A stretch of 64,000 bases of DNA, taken from Microbispora oryzae. GTDB lineage: Bacteria > Actinomycetota > Actinomycetes > Streptosporangiales > Streptosporangiaceae. Shown here one piece after another: positions 52,817 to 61,879 of the stretch. The notes beneath the pieces were generated by a model that was given only the letters and a program-made list of their open reading frames with translations, was not told where the DNA came from and did not search any database. Position numbers and translations under genes: made by a program. Location of the stretch: positions 56,916 through 120,915 of the forward strand of contig NZ_JAFCNB010000021.1 of the NCBI RefSeq assembly GCF_017896165.1, written 5' to 3'. Position 1 is the stretch's first letter. Every line of letters begins with the position of its first letter.

Positions 52817-52837
52817 TCTTTGAGTGATGGGGAAAGC

Positions 52838-54895
52838 ATGAACTTCTGCCTGAGTGACCTCGTGCCACCGCTGCGCTGGAGTGACGCCGCCCGCATCGGG
52901 CTCCTCGTCGATCAGCCGGGCCTGCCGGACGCCTGGTGGCGCAGCCTTCCCCTGCACCGGGTGCTCGCGGTGACCGACGCTGAGGCGCTCGCGGAACTGC
53001 TCACCGACCTCGCGCTGGCGAACTGGCCGGCGGCCGCGGTCGGCGACGTGCTTCCCGCTCTGCACGTGCTGGATCCGGACGACGCCGACGATCCCCAGGT
53101 GGCCATCGCGCTCGACCGGGCGGGGTCGTGGCCCGGGCTGCTCGCGCTCTCCGGCCGTGAGCTGTCGGATCAGCCGTTCATCAAGGCCCGTCCCGTGCTG
53201 ACCGCCCTGTTCACGGCGGTGTTCTCCCGGTTGGCGCCGGCGGCCCGGGACGGCGGGAAGGCCCCTGGGAAGACCGGCGACAGGGCCGGCGGCGGGAACG
53301 GCGCCGTGCCCGGCGGGCTCGCGGAAGGCCCCGGAGCCGCCGGAGCCACAGAGGCCCCCGGAGCACCGGCGGACCAGGTGAACTCCGAGGGCCCACCGGC
53401 GGAGGGTCCGGAGGCGGCGCCCGCGGCCGGCACCACGGGCGACATCACGGGCGACGCCACGGGCGACACCGCGAGCGACACCGGGGGTGAAACCACGGGC
53501 GACACCGGGGGCGACCACGACGCGGCTTCCGCGGCGGGCGACGAGGTCGCGCCGGACGAGCCGCCATCAACGGGCGAGCCGGACGCACCCGAGGATCCGG
53601 ACGCACCCGAGGATGACGAGGAGCTGGCCGCCCTGGTCGAGTCGGCCTTCGCCGACCTCGACGACCTCACCTGGATGGTGGCCCAGAATCGGGTGTTCAC
53701 CGCCGTGCCCTCGGCGGTTGAGGAACTCTCCCGGCTGCTCGCGCTCTCCCCCGACGCCATCGAGGAGCTGGAGAGCGCCCTGCGCACCCGGCTGGCCGCG
53801 TGGCTCGCCCTGCCACAGGTCGCGCCGTACCGGCGGTACCTGAGCCGGCTGGCGGACCGGCTCGGCGTGGCGGCCCCGACGGCCCGGCTCGTCGCCGCCG
53901 CCGAGTGGCACGGCCGCGAACTGCGCTCGCTTGACGTGCCGGTCTGGCACTTCGTGGTCGCCACCCTGCCGGGCTACCGCCTGTCGGACGGCTGGCTGGT
54001 CTCCAGTGACATCGAGGAACTGCGCGAGAGCACCAGGAGGCTGATCGCGGACTCCCCGCGTCCGCCCACGATCTCTCGGGCCCAGGAGCTGGTCTCGTCT
54101 CTCGGGATCCGCCCTGAGGTCGCCAAGGAGTGGCTGGAGAGCGTTCCGCGGCTCCGCATCAAGAGCGGCGCGAACGGCGCCGCCCCGCCGCCCGCGACGT
54201 CCACCCCACCGGCACCACCGGAACCACCCGAGCAGGACTCGTTACCCGCTCCCCCGGATCCGCCCGCGACCGCCGGTCCGGACGACCCCGACGGCCCAGC
54301 CGACCCGGGCGACCTGAACGAGCCGGGCGACCTGGACAGCCCGGCCGACCAGGAGGGCCAGGACGGTCAGGACGGTCAGGAGGGGCGGTCCCGTGACGTG
54401 GCGCTGTCGCCGTACTGCTTCCGGCAGCCGGACGGGCGCTGGTGGCTGCGCGTGGACGTGACCCGCGACCATCTCGACGGCGGCGAGGTCGCGCTGCCCG
54501 AGGGCTTCGCGGCCTACGTGGGCCTGACGCCGGGCCACGCCCGCCGGGTCCGAAGCGCCGCGGACGACGTCGAGATGACCTGGGCGGACCGGCCGGTCCT
54601 GACCTCGCTGGCCACCGTCCTGACCGAGCTGGCCGCCGAAGAGGGCAGCCATGTCTTCCTGACGCTCTCCGGCGAGGGGGTGCTGCGGATCCGCAACCTT
54701 CCGGCGGCCGAGAGCGGCGACGACATGAGCCGGGCCCTTCGCCTGGTGGGTTACACGGCCCCCGCGGACACCGCCGAACAGGCGGTGCGGGTGATCGCGA
54801 CCAGGATCGGCGCCACGGGACCGATCGGCCTGCCCGAGCTTCTCGCTCGCCTGAGTCAACGCGGGGACCGCGATCTGCTGTCCCTGCTGGGGTAG
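52838..54895 (+). CDS. Large paralogue A of the sigma-like/helicase module (HTH degenerate)
   Basis: The 685-residue protein (MNFCLSDLVPPLRWSDAARI) aligns over its length with the product of 57011: N-terminal PPLRW...LPDAWW...GDVLP, a helical middle and a C-terminal domain (RQPDGRWWLRVDV, LPEGFAAYVGL, SHVFLTLSGEGVLRIRN, RGDRDLLSLLG). Where the other copy has a sigma-region-4 helix-turn-helix, this one reads AVEELSRLLALSPDAIEELE, so DNA contact residues are lost. A Gly/Ala/Pro/Asp/Thr-rich insert (about 135-255) and a second one (about 445-510) are low complexity. It ends 5 bp before the helicase ATG. Function is unknown. Confidence 0.75.
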   Translation: MNFCLSDLVPPLRWSDAARIGLLVDQPGLPDAWWRSLPLHRVLAVTDAEALAELLTDLALANWPAAAVGDVLPALHVLDPDDADDPQVAIALDRAGSWPGLLALSGRELSDQPFIKARPVLTALFTAVFSRLAPAARDGGKAPGKTGDRAGGGNGAVPGGLAEGPGAAGATEAPGAPADQVNSEGPPAEGPEAAPAAGTTGDITGDATGDTASDTGGETTGDTGGDHDAASAAGDEVAPDEPPSTGEPDAPEDPDAPEDDEELAALVESAFADLDDLTWMVAQNRVFTAVPSAVEELSRLLALSPDAIEELESALRTRLAAWLALPQVAPYRRYLSRLADRLGVAAPTARLVAAAEWHGRELRSLDVPVWHFVVATLPGYRLSDGWLVSSDIEELRESTRRLIADSPRPPTISRAQELVSSLGIRPEVAKEWLESVPRLRIKSGANGAAPPPATSTPPAPPEPPEQDSLPAPPDPPATAGPDDPDGPADPGDLNEPGDLDSPADQEGQDGQDGQEGRSRDVALSPYCFRQPDGRWWLRVDVTRDHLDGGEVALPEGFAAYVGLTPGHARRVRSAADDVEMTWADRPVLTSLATVLTELAAEEGSHVFLTLSGEGVLRIRNLPAAESGDDMSRALRLVGYTAPADTAEQAVRVIATRIGATGPIGLPELLARLSQRGDRDLLSLLG

Positions 54896-54900
54896 CGCCG

Positions 54901-56961
54901 ATGCCCCGACTGGCGATATCCCCGGAGGTCCCCCGAGACCTCGGCGCGCTTCCCCCGGCCGTACGCGAGGACGCGCTCGTCGCGTTACGCAGGTTCCTCG
55001 GCGACTCTCCCGTCGCCCCTCATCCCGAACGGGTGCGCGGCACCCGGGATCCGCGGACGGTCACGCTCCGTCTCGGCGACCACCACCGCGGGGTGGCCGT
55101 GCGGCAGGGCGACGTCCACTGGCTCGTCACCGTCCTGCCGGAGGCCCAGGCCTGGTCGTACGCCCAGCGGCACCGGTTCGGGGTCAACCCGGCCATCGGG
55201 GTGGTCGAGTGCTGGGAGGCGGAGGCGCTGCGACAGGTAGAGCCCGCACTGCGTCGCGCCGCGGAGAGCTCGGACCGGCGGCTGTTCGCGGGATTCTGCG
55301 ACATCGAGCTGACGGACATCGGCATCGACCCGGAGTTGCTGCCGCTGCTCCGGCTGATGACCTCGCAGACCCATCTCGACGCCGTCGAGCCGCTGCTTCC
55401 GCAGACGCAGTACGCACCGCTGGCGGTGCTCGCCCGCGGCGGCTCACCCGCGGCGGCGTGGCGCGAACTCGACGCCTTCCGGTCCGAGGAGGCCGGCGAG
55501 ATCGATCCGGACGACCTGGCCGCGGCGCTGCGGCGCAGCCCGGATCAGGCGGCCTTCGCCGCCGGCCCGGACCAGCTCGACCACATCCTGAACGCGCCCG
55601 CCTGGTGCACCTATCCGCACCCGCCGCAGCGTCTCTACTCGAACTGGCCCAGCTACGACGGATCGGTGCTGGTGACCGGCGGCGCGGGGACCGGCAAGAC
55701 CGTGATGGCCCTGCATCGGGCCGCCCATCTGGCCCGGGAGGCCACCGGCCCCGTCCTGCTGGTGACGTTCAGCCAGGGGCTCGCCGCCGAGCTCTCCTCC
55801 CGCCTCGACCTCCTGCTGCACGACGAGGTGGTCAGGAAGCGCGTCGAGGTGGGCAACGTCGACCGGATCGCGCACCGCATCGTCTCCGAGTCGGAGGGCC
55901 GCGCCCCCGCCCTGGTGGGCACGGGCGACCTGGCCGACCTGTGGAACGAGGTGGCCGTCGACCGGTTCGGCGCCGCCTTCCTGCTGCGGGAGTGGGAGCA
56001 GGTCGTCCTGGCCCAGAACCTGCGGACCCTGGAGGAGTATCAGGCCGCCGCGCGGCCCGGCCGTGGCGTGCGGCTGGACGCCGAGGCGAGGCGGACCGTG
56101 TGGGAGGCCGTCCAGCACGTCGTGGGACGCCTGCGGGAGACCGGCCGGCGCACCCTCCTCCAGCTCGCCTCAGACGCGGCGAGCCTGCTCGGCGGGGCCG
56201 TCGGCGACCTGCTGGGCGACGAGGGCCCCGGCCCCCGGCCGTACCGGCACATCGTGGTGGACGAGGCGCAGGACCTGCACCCGGCGCAGTGGCGGCTGCT
56301 GCGGGCGGCCGTGCCGGTCGCGCCGGACGACCTGTTCATCGTGGGCGACCCGCACCAGCGGATGTTCGACACCCGGGTGGCGCTCGCCGACGTCGGCATC
56401 CCGGCCCGCCGGTTCCACCTGAAGATCTCCTACCGGCTGCCGAGGGAGATGCTGTCGTGGGGCGTCCGGCTGCGCGGCGGCGGACCGGCCGACGGGCTCG
56501 TCCCCGGGAACGCCGAGCTGTACGGCTTCCGCGCGCTGGGCCACGGGCTCCGACCGATCGTGCGGGAGTACGTGAGCCCGGAGGCGGAGATCTCCGGACT
56601 GGTCGCCACGCTCACCGAATGGCTGGAGGAGGGTGTGCCGACGGCGGAGATCGCCGTCACCGCCCGTACCGCGGACCTCGTCAGAACCGCCCGCACCGCA
56701 CTACGCGAATCGGGCATCATGGTCAAAGTGACGCTACTGCACGGGATGAAGGGGCTGGAATTCCGCCGCGTGGCCGTGATAGGCGTGGCTGACGGAATCG
56801 TGCCGGCGCCCGACGCGCTGACCCCGGCCGCCGAGGACCCCACGGCCCGGGCGCACGATCTGCAACGGGAACGGGGGCTTCTCTACGTGGCGTGCACGCG
56901 GGCCCGCGAGCTCCTCCAGGTGTCCTATTCCGGTCGCGCCAGCCCCTTCCTGCCAGCCTGA
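54901..56961 (+). CDS. UvrD-like SF1 helicase with RelE/ParE-like N-terminal domain
   Basis: The 686-residue protein begins MPRLAISPEVPRDLGALPPA. Residues about 1-95 (RVRGTRDPRTVTLRLGDHHR, DVHWLVTVLPEAQAWSYAQR) match the small RelE/ParE-like domain found ahead of certain UvrD helicases. Helicase motifs follow: Walker A GGAGTGKT (260-267), VDEAQDL (about 453-459), GDPHQRMFD and C-terminal LLYVACTRARELL. UvrD-type enzymes unwind or translocate on DNA with ATP. The gene is tightly sandwiched between two paralogous genes (gaps 5 bp and 49 bp), implying a joint role, perhaps DNA repair or anti-phage defence; that is inference. Confidence 0.85.
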   Translation: MPRLAISPEVPRDLGALPPAVREDALVALRRFLGDSPVAPHPERVRGTRDPRTVTLRLGDHHRGVAVRQGDVHWLVTVLPEAQAWSYAQRHRFGVNPAIGVVECWEAEALRQVEPALRRAAESSDRRLFAGFCDIELTDIGIDPELLPLLRLMTSQTHLDAVEPLLPQTQYAPLAVLARGGSPAAAWRELDAFRSEEAGEIDPDDLAAALRRSPDQAAFAAGPDQLDHILNAPAWCTYPHPPQRLYSNWPSYDGSVLVTGGAGTGKTVMALHRAAHLAREATGPVLLVTFSQGLAAELSSRLDLLLHDEVVRKRVEVGNVDRIAHRIVSESEGRAPALVGTGDLADLWNEVAVDRFGAAFLLREWEQVVLAQNLRTLEEYQAAARPGRGVRLDAEARRTVWEAVQHVVGRLRETGRRTLLQLASDAASLLGGAVGDLLGDEGPGPRPYRHIVVDEAQDLHPAQWRLLRAAVPVAPDDLFIVGDPHQRMFDTRVALADVGIPARRFHLKISYRLPREMLSWGVRLRGGGPADGLVPGNAELYGFRALGHGLRPIVREYVSPEAEISGLVATLTEWLEEGVPTAEIAVTARTADLVRTARTALRESGIMVKVTLLHGMKGLEFRRVAVIGVADGIVPAPDALTPAAEDPTARAHDLQRERGLLYVACTRARELLQVSYSGRASPFLPA

Positions 56962-57010
56962 TCCCCTACTCTGAACTGCGGATATATTCCCCTTGCCGGT
57001 TGGATCTGCA

Positions 57011-58879
57011 TTGAACCTGAGTCTTAGCGACATCGTTCCTCCGCTGCGCTGGACGGCACCCAGCCAGGTCGAGCCGATCGCTAGCGACCCCGGCCTCCCG
57101 GACGCGTGGTGGCAGGCGTTGCCGATCGACCGGGCCTGCGCGGCGGTGGGGGTGGCCCAGGTCGCCTCGCGGCTCACGGACCTCACCAGCGCCTGCTGGC
57201 CCCACCTGGTGCTCGGCGACATCCTGCCGCTGCTGAGGTTCACCGATCCCGAGGAGAGCCTGCGGCTCCCCGGCCCGCGGGAGAGCGTCCACGCCCTTTT
57301 CTCCGGTCTGATCGGCAAGCTGCTCGCGACCGAGCCGGATGAGGAGCGGGCGGACGACCAGGCCCCGCCGGCGCCGTCCGACCGGCCCCTCCCGGAGATC
57401 ATCGACGGGATCTTCGCCCGGCTGGACGACCGGCAGCGGGCCATCGCGCGCGACCGGCTCTACTTCGACGCCGCGCACCATCCGGGACAGACCGCGCAAC
57501 GCGCCACGCTCGACGATCTGGCCCAGCGGTTCTCCGTCACCCGCGAACGCATCCGGCAGATCGAACGCGACCTGCGCGACCACGTCATGAGCTGGCTCGC
57601 CGGTCCCGAGGCCGCCCCGCTCAACGCCCATCTGTCCTGGCTGCGCTCCCGGCTCGGGTCGGCCGTACCGGCCGAGGAGCTGGCCGCCGCGGCGCCCTGG
57701 CACGGCACCGAGCTCGTCACCCTCGCCATCCCGGCCTGGCGTTTCGTCCGCACCCTGCTCACCGGCTACGAGCAGGCCGACACCTGGCTGGTGGCCGGCG
57801 GCGCCGATGAGCTCAGGGAGAAGACGCGGCAGCTGTTCGCCGACGGGCCCCGTCCGCTGGCCGAGGCGGTGTCGCTCGTCGCCCAGCTCGGGGTCCGGGC
57901 CGACGTCGCGGAGCGCTGGATCACCTCCGTTCCACACCTGCGGGTGCTGGACGGGCACGTCGTGCCGTGGTCGCGCGGCCTCGGCGACAAGGCCGAGGCC
58001 GTCCTCGGCGTCACCGGCGCGCCGCTCACACCTGAGGAGATCCAGGCCCGCATCGGCGACGACCACAGCCCGGTCGGCGTCCGCAACCAGCTCGCCTCCG
58101 ACGAACGGTTCATCCGCCTCGACCGGAACAAGTACGGCCTGCGGCGCTGGGGCGGCGACGAATACCTCGGGATCCGGGAGATGATCGCCCGGGAGATCGA
58201 GCGGTCCGGCGGCGAGGCGTCCGTCAGCATGATCATCGACAATCTCACCTCGCGCTACGACGTGAGCGAGAGCTCGATCCGCGCCTACGCGGGCGGACCC
58301 GGGTTCGAGCGGACCCAGCGGGGATGGATCCGGGTCGCCACCCCCGATCAGGGCGATTCGTACCAGCCGCGCCGCGACGTCTCCATGACGCGCCGCTGCT
58401 TCCGCAGCAGGGACGGACGCTGGTGGCACCGGGTCGACGTGAACGCCGAGCACCTGCGCGGCTCCGGGTCGCCGCTGCCCACCGGTTTCGCCGCCCACCT
58501 CGGCATGGCCCCGGGCGGCCAGCTCACCGCCTCGACGTCGTCCGGGGAGGTGGTGATCAGCTGGCACAACCAGCCCACCATCGGGTCGATCCGTCATGTG
58601 CTGGCCGAATACAACGCCACCGAGGGAGACCACGTCTTCCTCACCGTCTCCGACGGCGGCGAGCTGCTGACCCGCTTCCTGCCCGCCTCGGCCCCCGGGA
58701 TCCCGACGCTGAACCAGGCCCTGCACCTGATCGGATACACGGCCCCGGTGGCGTCCGAGGCCGAGGGCCTGCGGCTGATCGGCGCCCGGATCGGGCTGGA
58801 GGACGGCGCGGTCCGCGAGGACGTGCTCGACCGCCTGCGCGAGCGGGGCGACCGCGACATCGTGCAGTTCCTCTCCTGA
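57011..58879 (+). CDS. Large paralogue B: sigma-region-4-like HTH plus winged-helix regulator-like protein
   Basis: The 622-residue protein (TTG start at 57011; NLSLSDIVPPLRW) shares N- and C-terminal domains with paralogue A. Residues about 165-190, TLDDLAQRFSVTRERIRQIE, are an excellent sigma-70 region 4 helix-turn-helix. A second region (about 330-440: LTPEEIQARIGDDHSPVGVR, ERFIRLDRNKYGLRRWGG) resembles HARE-HTH/winged-helix repeats. The C-terminal domain has RSRDGRWWHRVDVNAEHLRG and DHVFLTVSDGGELLTRFLP. No sigma region 2 is present, so it is not a sigma factor by itself. It probably binds DNA or RNA polymerase for the adjoining helicase. Confidence 0.78.
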   Translation: MNLSLSDIVPPLRWTAPSQVEPIASDPGLPDAWWQALPIDRACAAVGVAQVASRLTDLTSACWPHLVLGDILPLLRFTDPEESLRLPGPRESVHALFSGLIGKLLATEPDEERADDQAPPAPSDRPLPEIIDGIFARLDDRQRAIARDRLYFDAAHHPGQTAQRATLDDLAQRFSVTRERIRQIERDLRDHVMSWLAGPEAAPLNAHLSWLRSRLGSAVPAEELAAAAPWHGTELVTLAIPAWRFVRTLLTGYEQADTWLVAGGADELREKTRQLFADGPRPLAEAVSLVAQLGVRADVAERWITSVPHLRVLDGHVVPWSRGLGDKAEAVLGVTGAPLTPEEIQARIGDDHSPVGVRNQLASDERFIRLDRNKYGLRRWGGDEYLGIREMIAREIERSGGEASVSMIIDNLTSRYDVSESSIRAYAGGPGFERTQRGWIRVATPDQGDSYQPRRDVSMTRRCFRSRDGRWWHRVDVNAEHLRGSGSPLPTGFAAHLGMAPGGQLTASTSSGEVVISWHNQPTIGSIRHVLAEYNATEGDHVFLTVSDGGELLTRFLPASAPGIPTLNQALHLIGYTAPVASEAEGLRLIGARIGLEDGAVREDVLDRLRERGDRDIVQFLS

Positions 58880-58972
58880 CCCGTCTCCTCACCCGCCTCC
58901 TGATCCGGTCCCGACCGCGTCACCCCCCGCGTCACTCCCGTGCCTCCGCCGGGCGGGACGTAGGCTCGGGAC

Positions 58973-60130
58973 ATGCTCCGGCTCCACGACATCCGCACGC
59001 GACAGGTTGAGCCGATCGTGCCCGCGGGCTCCCGGATATTCCGGATGTACATCTGCGGTCCAGCTCCGCACCGGTACGCCCTCCTCGGCGACCTGCGTAC
59101 CCATCTCTTCGCCGACCTGGTCCGCCGGGTCGCGGAACGGCGCCGGCTCCGGGTGGTCGCCTGCCAGGGCATCGACGACATCGGAGGGCCGGACGGAGAA
59201 CCCTCCCCGGAGGCGGCGCGGGCCCACGAAGACGCGTTCTTCGCCGACGCGCTCGCCCTGAACATCCACCGGCCGGAGCACACGCCGCGGGCCGGCGAGA
59301 CCGTCGGTCCGGTGATCGAGCTGATCGCCCGGCTGATCGAGCGGGGGCACGCCTACGCGGCGCCCGGTGGCGGGGTCTACTTCGACGCCGCGTCCTTCCC
59401 GTCGTACGGCGAGCTCTCCGGCGTGGCGCGGGGTGACGCCGGGGGTGACGCGGCGGGCCGACGCTCCGACCTGGCCCTGTGGGCGCCCCGAGACGGCGAG
59501 CCCGCCTGGGACTCCCCCTGGGGTCGCGGCGCTCCCCGGCGGGAAGTCACCTGTTCGGCCATGGCGCTGCACTCACTGGGAGACCGTGTCGACCTCCGCG
59601 TCGGCGGGCCCGGCCCGCATCACCGCGAAGCCGAGCGGGCCCTGTCGGCCGCGGCGACCGGCCACGAGGTGGTCCGCCACTGGGCCGAGGGCGAACGGCT
59701 GCTCACCGACCTGCCGCTCACCGACATCGTCGCGGGCGGCCTCGACCCCCTCGCCGTACGGCTGGCCCTGCTGGAGCGGCACTATCGCGCGCCGGCGCGC
59801 CTGACGTGGGACGCCCTGCGGGCCGCCGACGCCACGCTGCGCCGGTGGCGGCGGCGGGTGGCCGAGTGGGCCGAGTCGCCCAGCCGGCCGATCGACGCCG
59901 GTTACGCCGGGCGGATCGACGACGCGTTCGACGACGACCTCGACGTGCCGCTGGCGTCGCGGCTGCTCGGCGAGCTCGAACGCGACGACTCCGTGGCCGC
60001 GGGGTCGCGCTTCGAGACCTTCCTGCACGTCGATCACGTGCTCGGACTCGACCTGTCGGCCGAGATCGGCCGGGCACCGGTCGGCCCCGTGGAACCGGCC
60101 GAACCCCTGGAACGCCGTTTCCCGCTTTAG
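58973..60130 (+). CDS. Cysteinyl-tRNA synthetase-like protein lacking HIGH and KMSKS
   Basis: The 385-residue protein follows the CysRS/MshC fold. It has MYICGPAPHRYALLGDLRTH near residue 25, SPWGRGAPRREVTCSAMALH near 181-200 and GGPGPHHREAERALSAAATG near 211-230, keeping zinc ligands Cys28, Cys194, His217 and a Glu. The HIGH motif (YAHIGNAR in CysRS) is YALLGDLR, and the region that should hold KMSKS (EGERLLTDLPLTDIVAGGLD) lacks it. Canonical Cys-tRNA synthesis is therefore doubtful. It might adenylate or bind a small amino compound, as MshC does, or be regulatory. The ATG at 58973 follows a weak GGGAC. Confidence 0.85.
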   Translation: MLRLHDIRTRQVEPIVPAGSRIFRMYICGPAPHRYALLGDLRTHLFADLVRRVAERRRLRVVACQGIDDIGGPDGEPSPEAARAHEDAFFADALALNIHRPEHTPRAGETVGPVIELIARLIERGHAYAAPGGGVYFDAASFPSYGELSGVARGDAGGDAAGRRSDLALWAPRDGEPAWDSPWGRGAPRREVTCSAMALHSLGDRVDLRVGGPGPHHREAERALSAAATGHEVVRHWAEGERLLTDLPLTDIVAGGLDPLAVRLALLERHYRAPARLTWDALRAADATLRRWRRRVAEWAESPSRPIDAGYAGRIDDAFDDDLDVPLASRLLGELERDDSVAAGSRFETFLHVDHVLGLDLSAEIGRAPVGPVEPAEPLERRFPL

Positions 60131-60154
60131 CGAACGCCGTGCTACAAGTCGAGC

Positions 60155-60811
60155 ATGCCAGGACGGATGTCCATACCCCTGATGATCGCCGGTGCGCTGC
60201 TCGTCTGCGTCGCCTCGACCGTCGCGGCCGTCGTGATGGTTCTCTCCCCTTCTGGCTCGGCCTCCGGATCCGGCTCGCAGCCACCGGCGCTCCTCGCCGG
60301 CTCGGCCGCGGCCTCCCCGGAAGCCGCGGGGGCCGCGGGAGCCTCGCCGGACGCCTCCTCGGGGACACGGACCGGCGCCACCGCGCCGGCCGCCGGATCG
60401 GCCGGATCGGCTGGGCAGGGCGCCTCGGGGGGCCGCCGCCCGGAGGGCACGATCGCGCCGCTCACCCCTGACCAGGACGTCCGCGACGCGCTCAGCGCGG
60501 TCGCCCGCGCCTCGGGCGACTCCGCCGCCGCGGAGGCCGCCGACAAGGGCACCCTGTTCTACGGCATGGTCTACGGGGCGACGGAGGCCGCCGACCTCTA
60601 CTACGCCGTCACCCTGCCGCCGCAGCGGGACGACTACGCGGCCATGGCCGTGCCGAAGCAGATCGACCTGTGGAGCCGGCTCGGCGCCGGCGGATGGACC
60701 TACCGGGGCCCGTTCGACCCGGCCGACTGCCCGCCTGCCCTGCCGCCCGCCCTGTACGCGGCGTGGCAGAGCGCCGCCTCCGTGTCGCCGCCGATCTCCT
60801 GCCCCGCCTGA
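60155..60811 (+). CDS. Exported or membrane-anchored hypothetical protein
   Basis: The 218-residue protein has a hydrophobic N-terminus (PLMIAGALLVCVASTVAAVV) that may be a signal anchor. A low-complexity Ala/Ser/Gly linker (about 32-95) leads to a conserved-looking C-terminal domain with LFYGMVYGATEAADLYYAVT and GAGGWTYRGPFDPADCPPAL. Two cysteines in the C-terminal domain may pair. I do not recognise a family with known function. It starts 24 bp after the synthetase-like gene and may be co-transcribed. Confidence 0.68.
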   Translation: MPGRMSIPLMIAGALLVCVASTVAAVVMVLSPSGSASGSGSQPPALLAGSAAASPEAAGAAGASPDASSGTRTGATAPAAGSAGSAGQGASGGRRPEGTIAPLTPDQDVRDALSAVARASGDSAAAEAADKGTLFYGMVYGATEAADLYYAVTLPPQRDDYAAMAVPKQIDLWSRLGAGGWTYRGPFDPADCPPALPPALYAAWQSAASVSPPISCPA

Positions 60812-60840
60812 GGGAGTGGCGGGCGGCGAGGCGCACACTG

Positions 60841-60880
60841 GAACCGTTCTGAGCCGTTCTGGGCCGTTCTGGGCCGTTCC
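60841..60880 (+). promoter_or_regulatory. Four 10-bp direct repeats before the oxidoreductase gene
   Basis: Four consecutive 10-bp units (GAACCGTTCT, GAGCCGTTCT, GGGCCGTTCT, GGGCCGTTCC) end 13 nt before ATG 60894 and abut the Shine-Dalgarno AGGGGGGAA. Each unit spans one helical turn, so a protein could bind all copies on one face. They could also affect translation as part of the 5' UTR. Confidence 0.45.
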
Positions 60881-60893
60881 ACAGGGGGGAACG

Positions 60894-61868
60894 ATGCGCG
60901 CCATCGTCATCGAGCGGTTCGGCGGGCCGGAGTGCCTCGTCTACACGGAGTTGCCCGAGCCCGAACCGCTCATCGGTCATGTCGTCATCGAGGTCAAGGC
61001 GTTCGGTCTCAACCACGCCGAGATGCACATGCGCAGGGGTGAGTGGGCCGAGGCTGCACCGGTCAGCGGCATCGAGTGCGTCGGGCTGGTGAAAGCCTGC
61101 CCGGGCGGCGAGTTCCCGGTCGGCGCGAAGGTGGCCGCGCTGATGGGCGGCCTGGGCCGGACCGTCAACGGCAGCTACGCCGAGTACACCAGGGCGCCGG
61201 CGTCGAATGTGGCGCTCATCGAATCGGACCTGCCGTGGGCGGAGGTCGCGGCCATCCCGGAGACGTATGCCACCGCCTGGACCTGCCTGTTCCGCAACCT
61301 CGGCCTCACCGAGGGGCAGACCCTGCTCGTCAGGGGCGCGACCTCCTCCTTCGGCCAGGCCGCGATCAACCTCGCGGTGAACGCCGGAGCGAGAGTCATC
61401 GGGACCACCCGCGACCGCGAGCGCTTCCCCCTGGTGGTGGGCCTGGGCGCGGAACGCGCCGAGCTGGAGGGACCCGGCCTCTCCCAGCGGATCGCCGAGG
61501 CCAAACGGCTCGACGCGGTGCTCGACCTCGTGGGCAACAGCACCATCCTCGACTCGCTCGCCATGCTGCGGCGCGGCGGGCGGGCGTGCCTGGCCGGGTG
61601 GCTCGGCGGCCTGGCTCCGATCGCCGCCTTCGATCCCCTGTCACAGATGGCGAGCGGTGTCTGCCTGACCTTCTTCGCCAGTTTCGTGTTCGGCACCCCC
61701 GGCTTCCCGCTGTCCGACGTGCCGCTCCAGAGCATCGCGGAACAGGTGGCGGCCGGCCGGCTGCGGGCGAAGCCGTCGCGCGTGTTCGGCTTCGAGGAGA
61801 TACGCGAAGCGCACCGCGTCATGGAGGCGAACGAGGCCGGCGGCAAGATGGTGGTCGTCCGCGCCTGA
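60894..61868 (+). CDS. Zinc-independent quinone oxidoreductase-like (MDR superfamily) enzyme
   Basis: The 324-residue protein belongs to the medium-chain dehydrogenase/reductase family. It has the N-terminal GroES-like domain (GLNHAEMHMRRGEWAEAAPV, FGLNHAE), a cofactor loop LLVRGATSSFGQAAINLAVN for NADPH, and LDLVGNSTILDSLAMLRRGG. Structural and catalytic zinc ligands are absent, as in quinone oxidoreductases (QOR). It probably reduces quinones or enones. The ATG at 60894 follows AGGGGGGAAC. The 10-bp repeats upstream may regulate it. Confidence 0.9.
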   Translation: MRAIVIERFGGPECLVYTELPEPEPLIGHVVIEVKAFGLNHAEMHMRRGEWAEAAPVSGIECVGLVKACPGGEFPVGAKVAALMGGLGRTVNGSYAEYTRAPASNVALIESDLPWAEVAAIPETYATAWTCLFRNLGLTEGQTLLVRGATSSFGQAAINLAVNAGARVIGTTRDRERFPLVVGLGAERAELEGPGLSQRIAEAKRLDAVLDLVGNSTILDSLAMLRRGGRACLAGWLGGLAPIAAFDPLSQMASGVCLTFFASFVFGTPGFPLSDVPLQSIAEQVAAGRLRAKPSRVFGFEEIREAHRVMEANEAGGKMVVVRA

Positions 61869-61879
61869 CCGGTGTCCCG

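Noticed and set aside
50606..53518. Minus-strand open frame of 970 codons
   Set aside because: It overlaps a lipoprotein gene, a methyltransferase gene and a helicase-module gene that all have recognisable motifs; no motif is visible in this frame.
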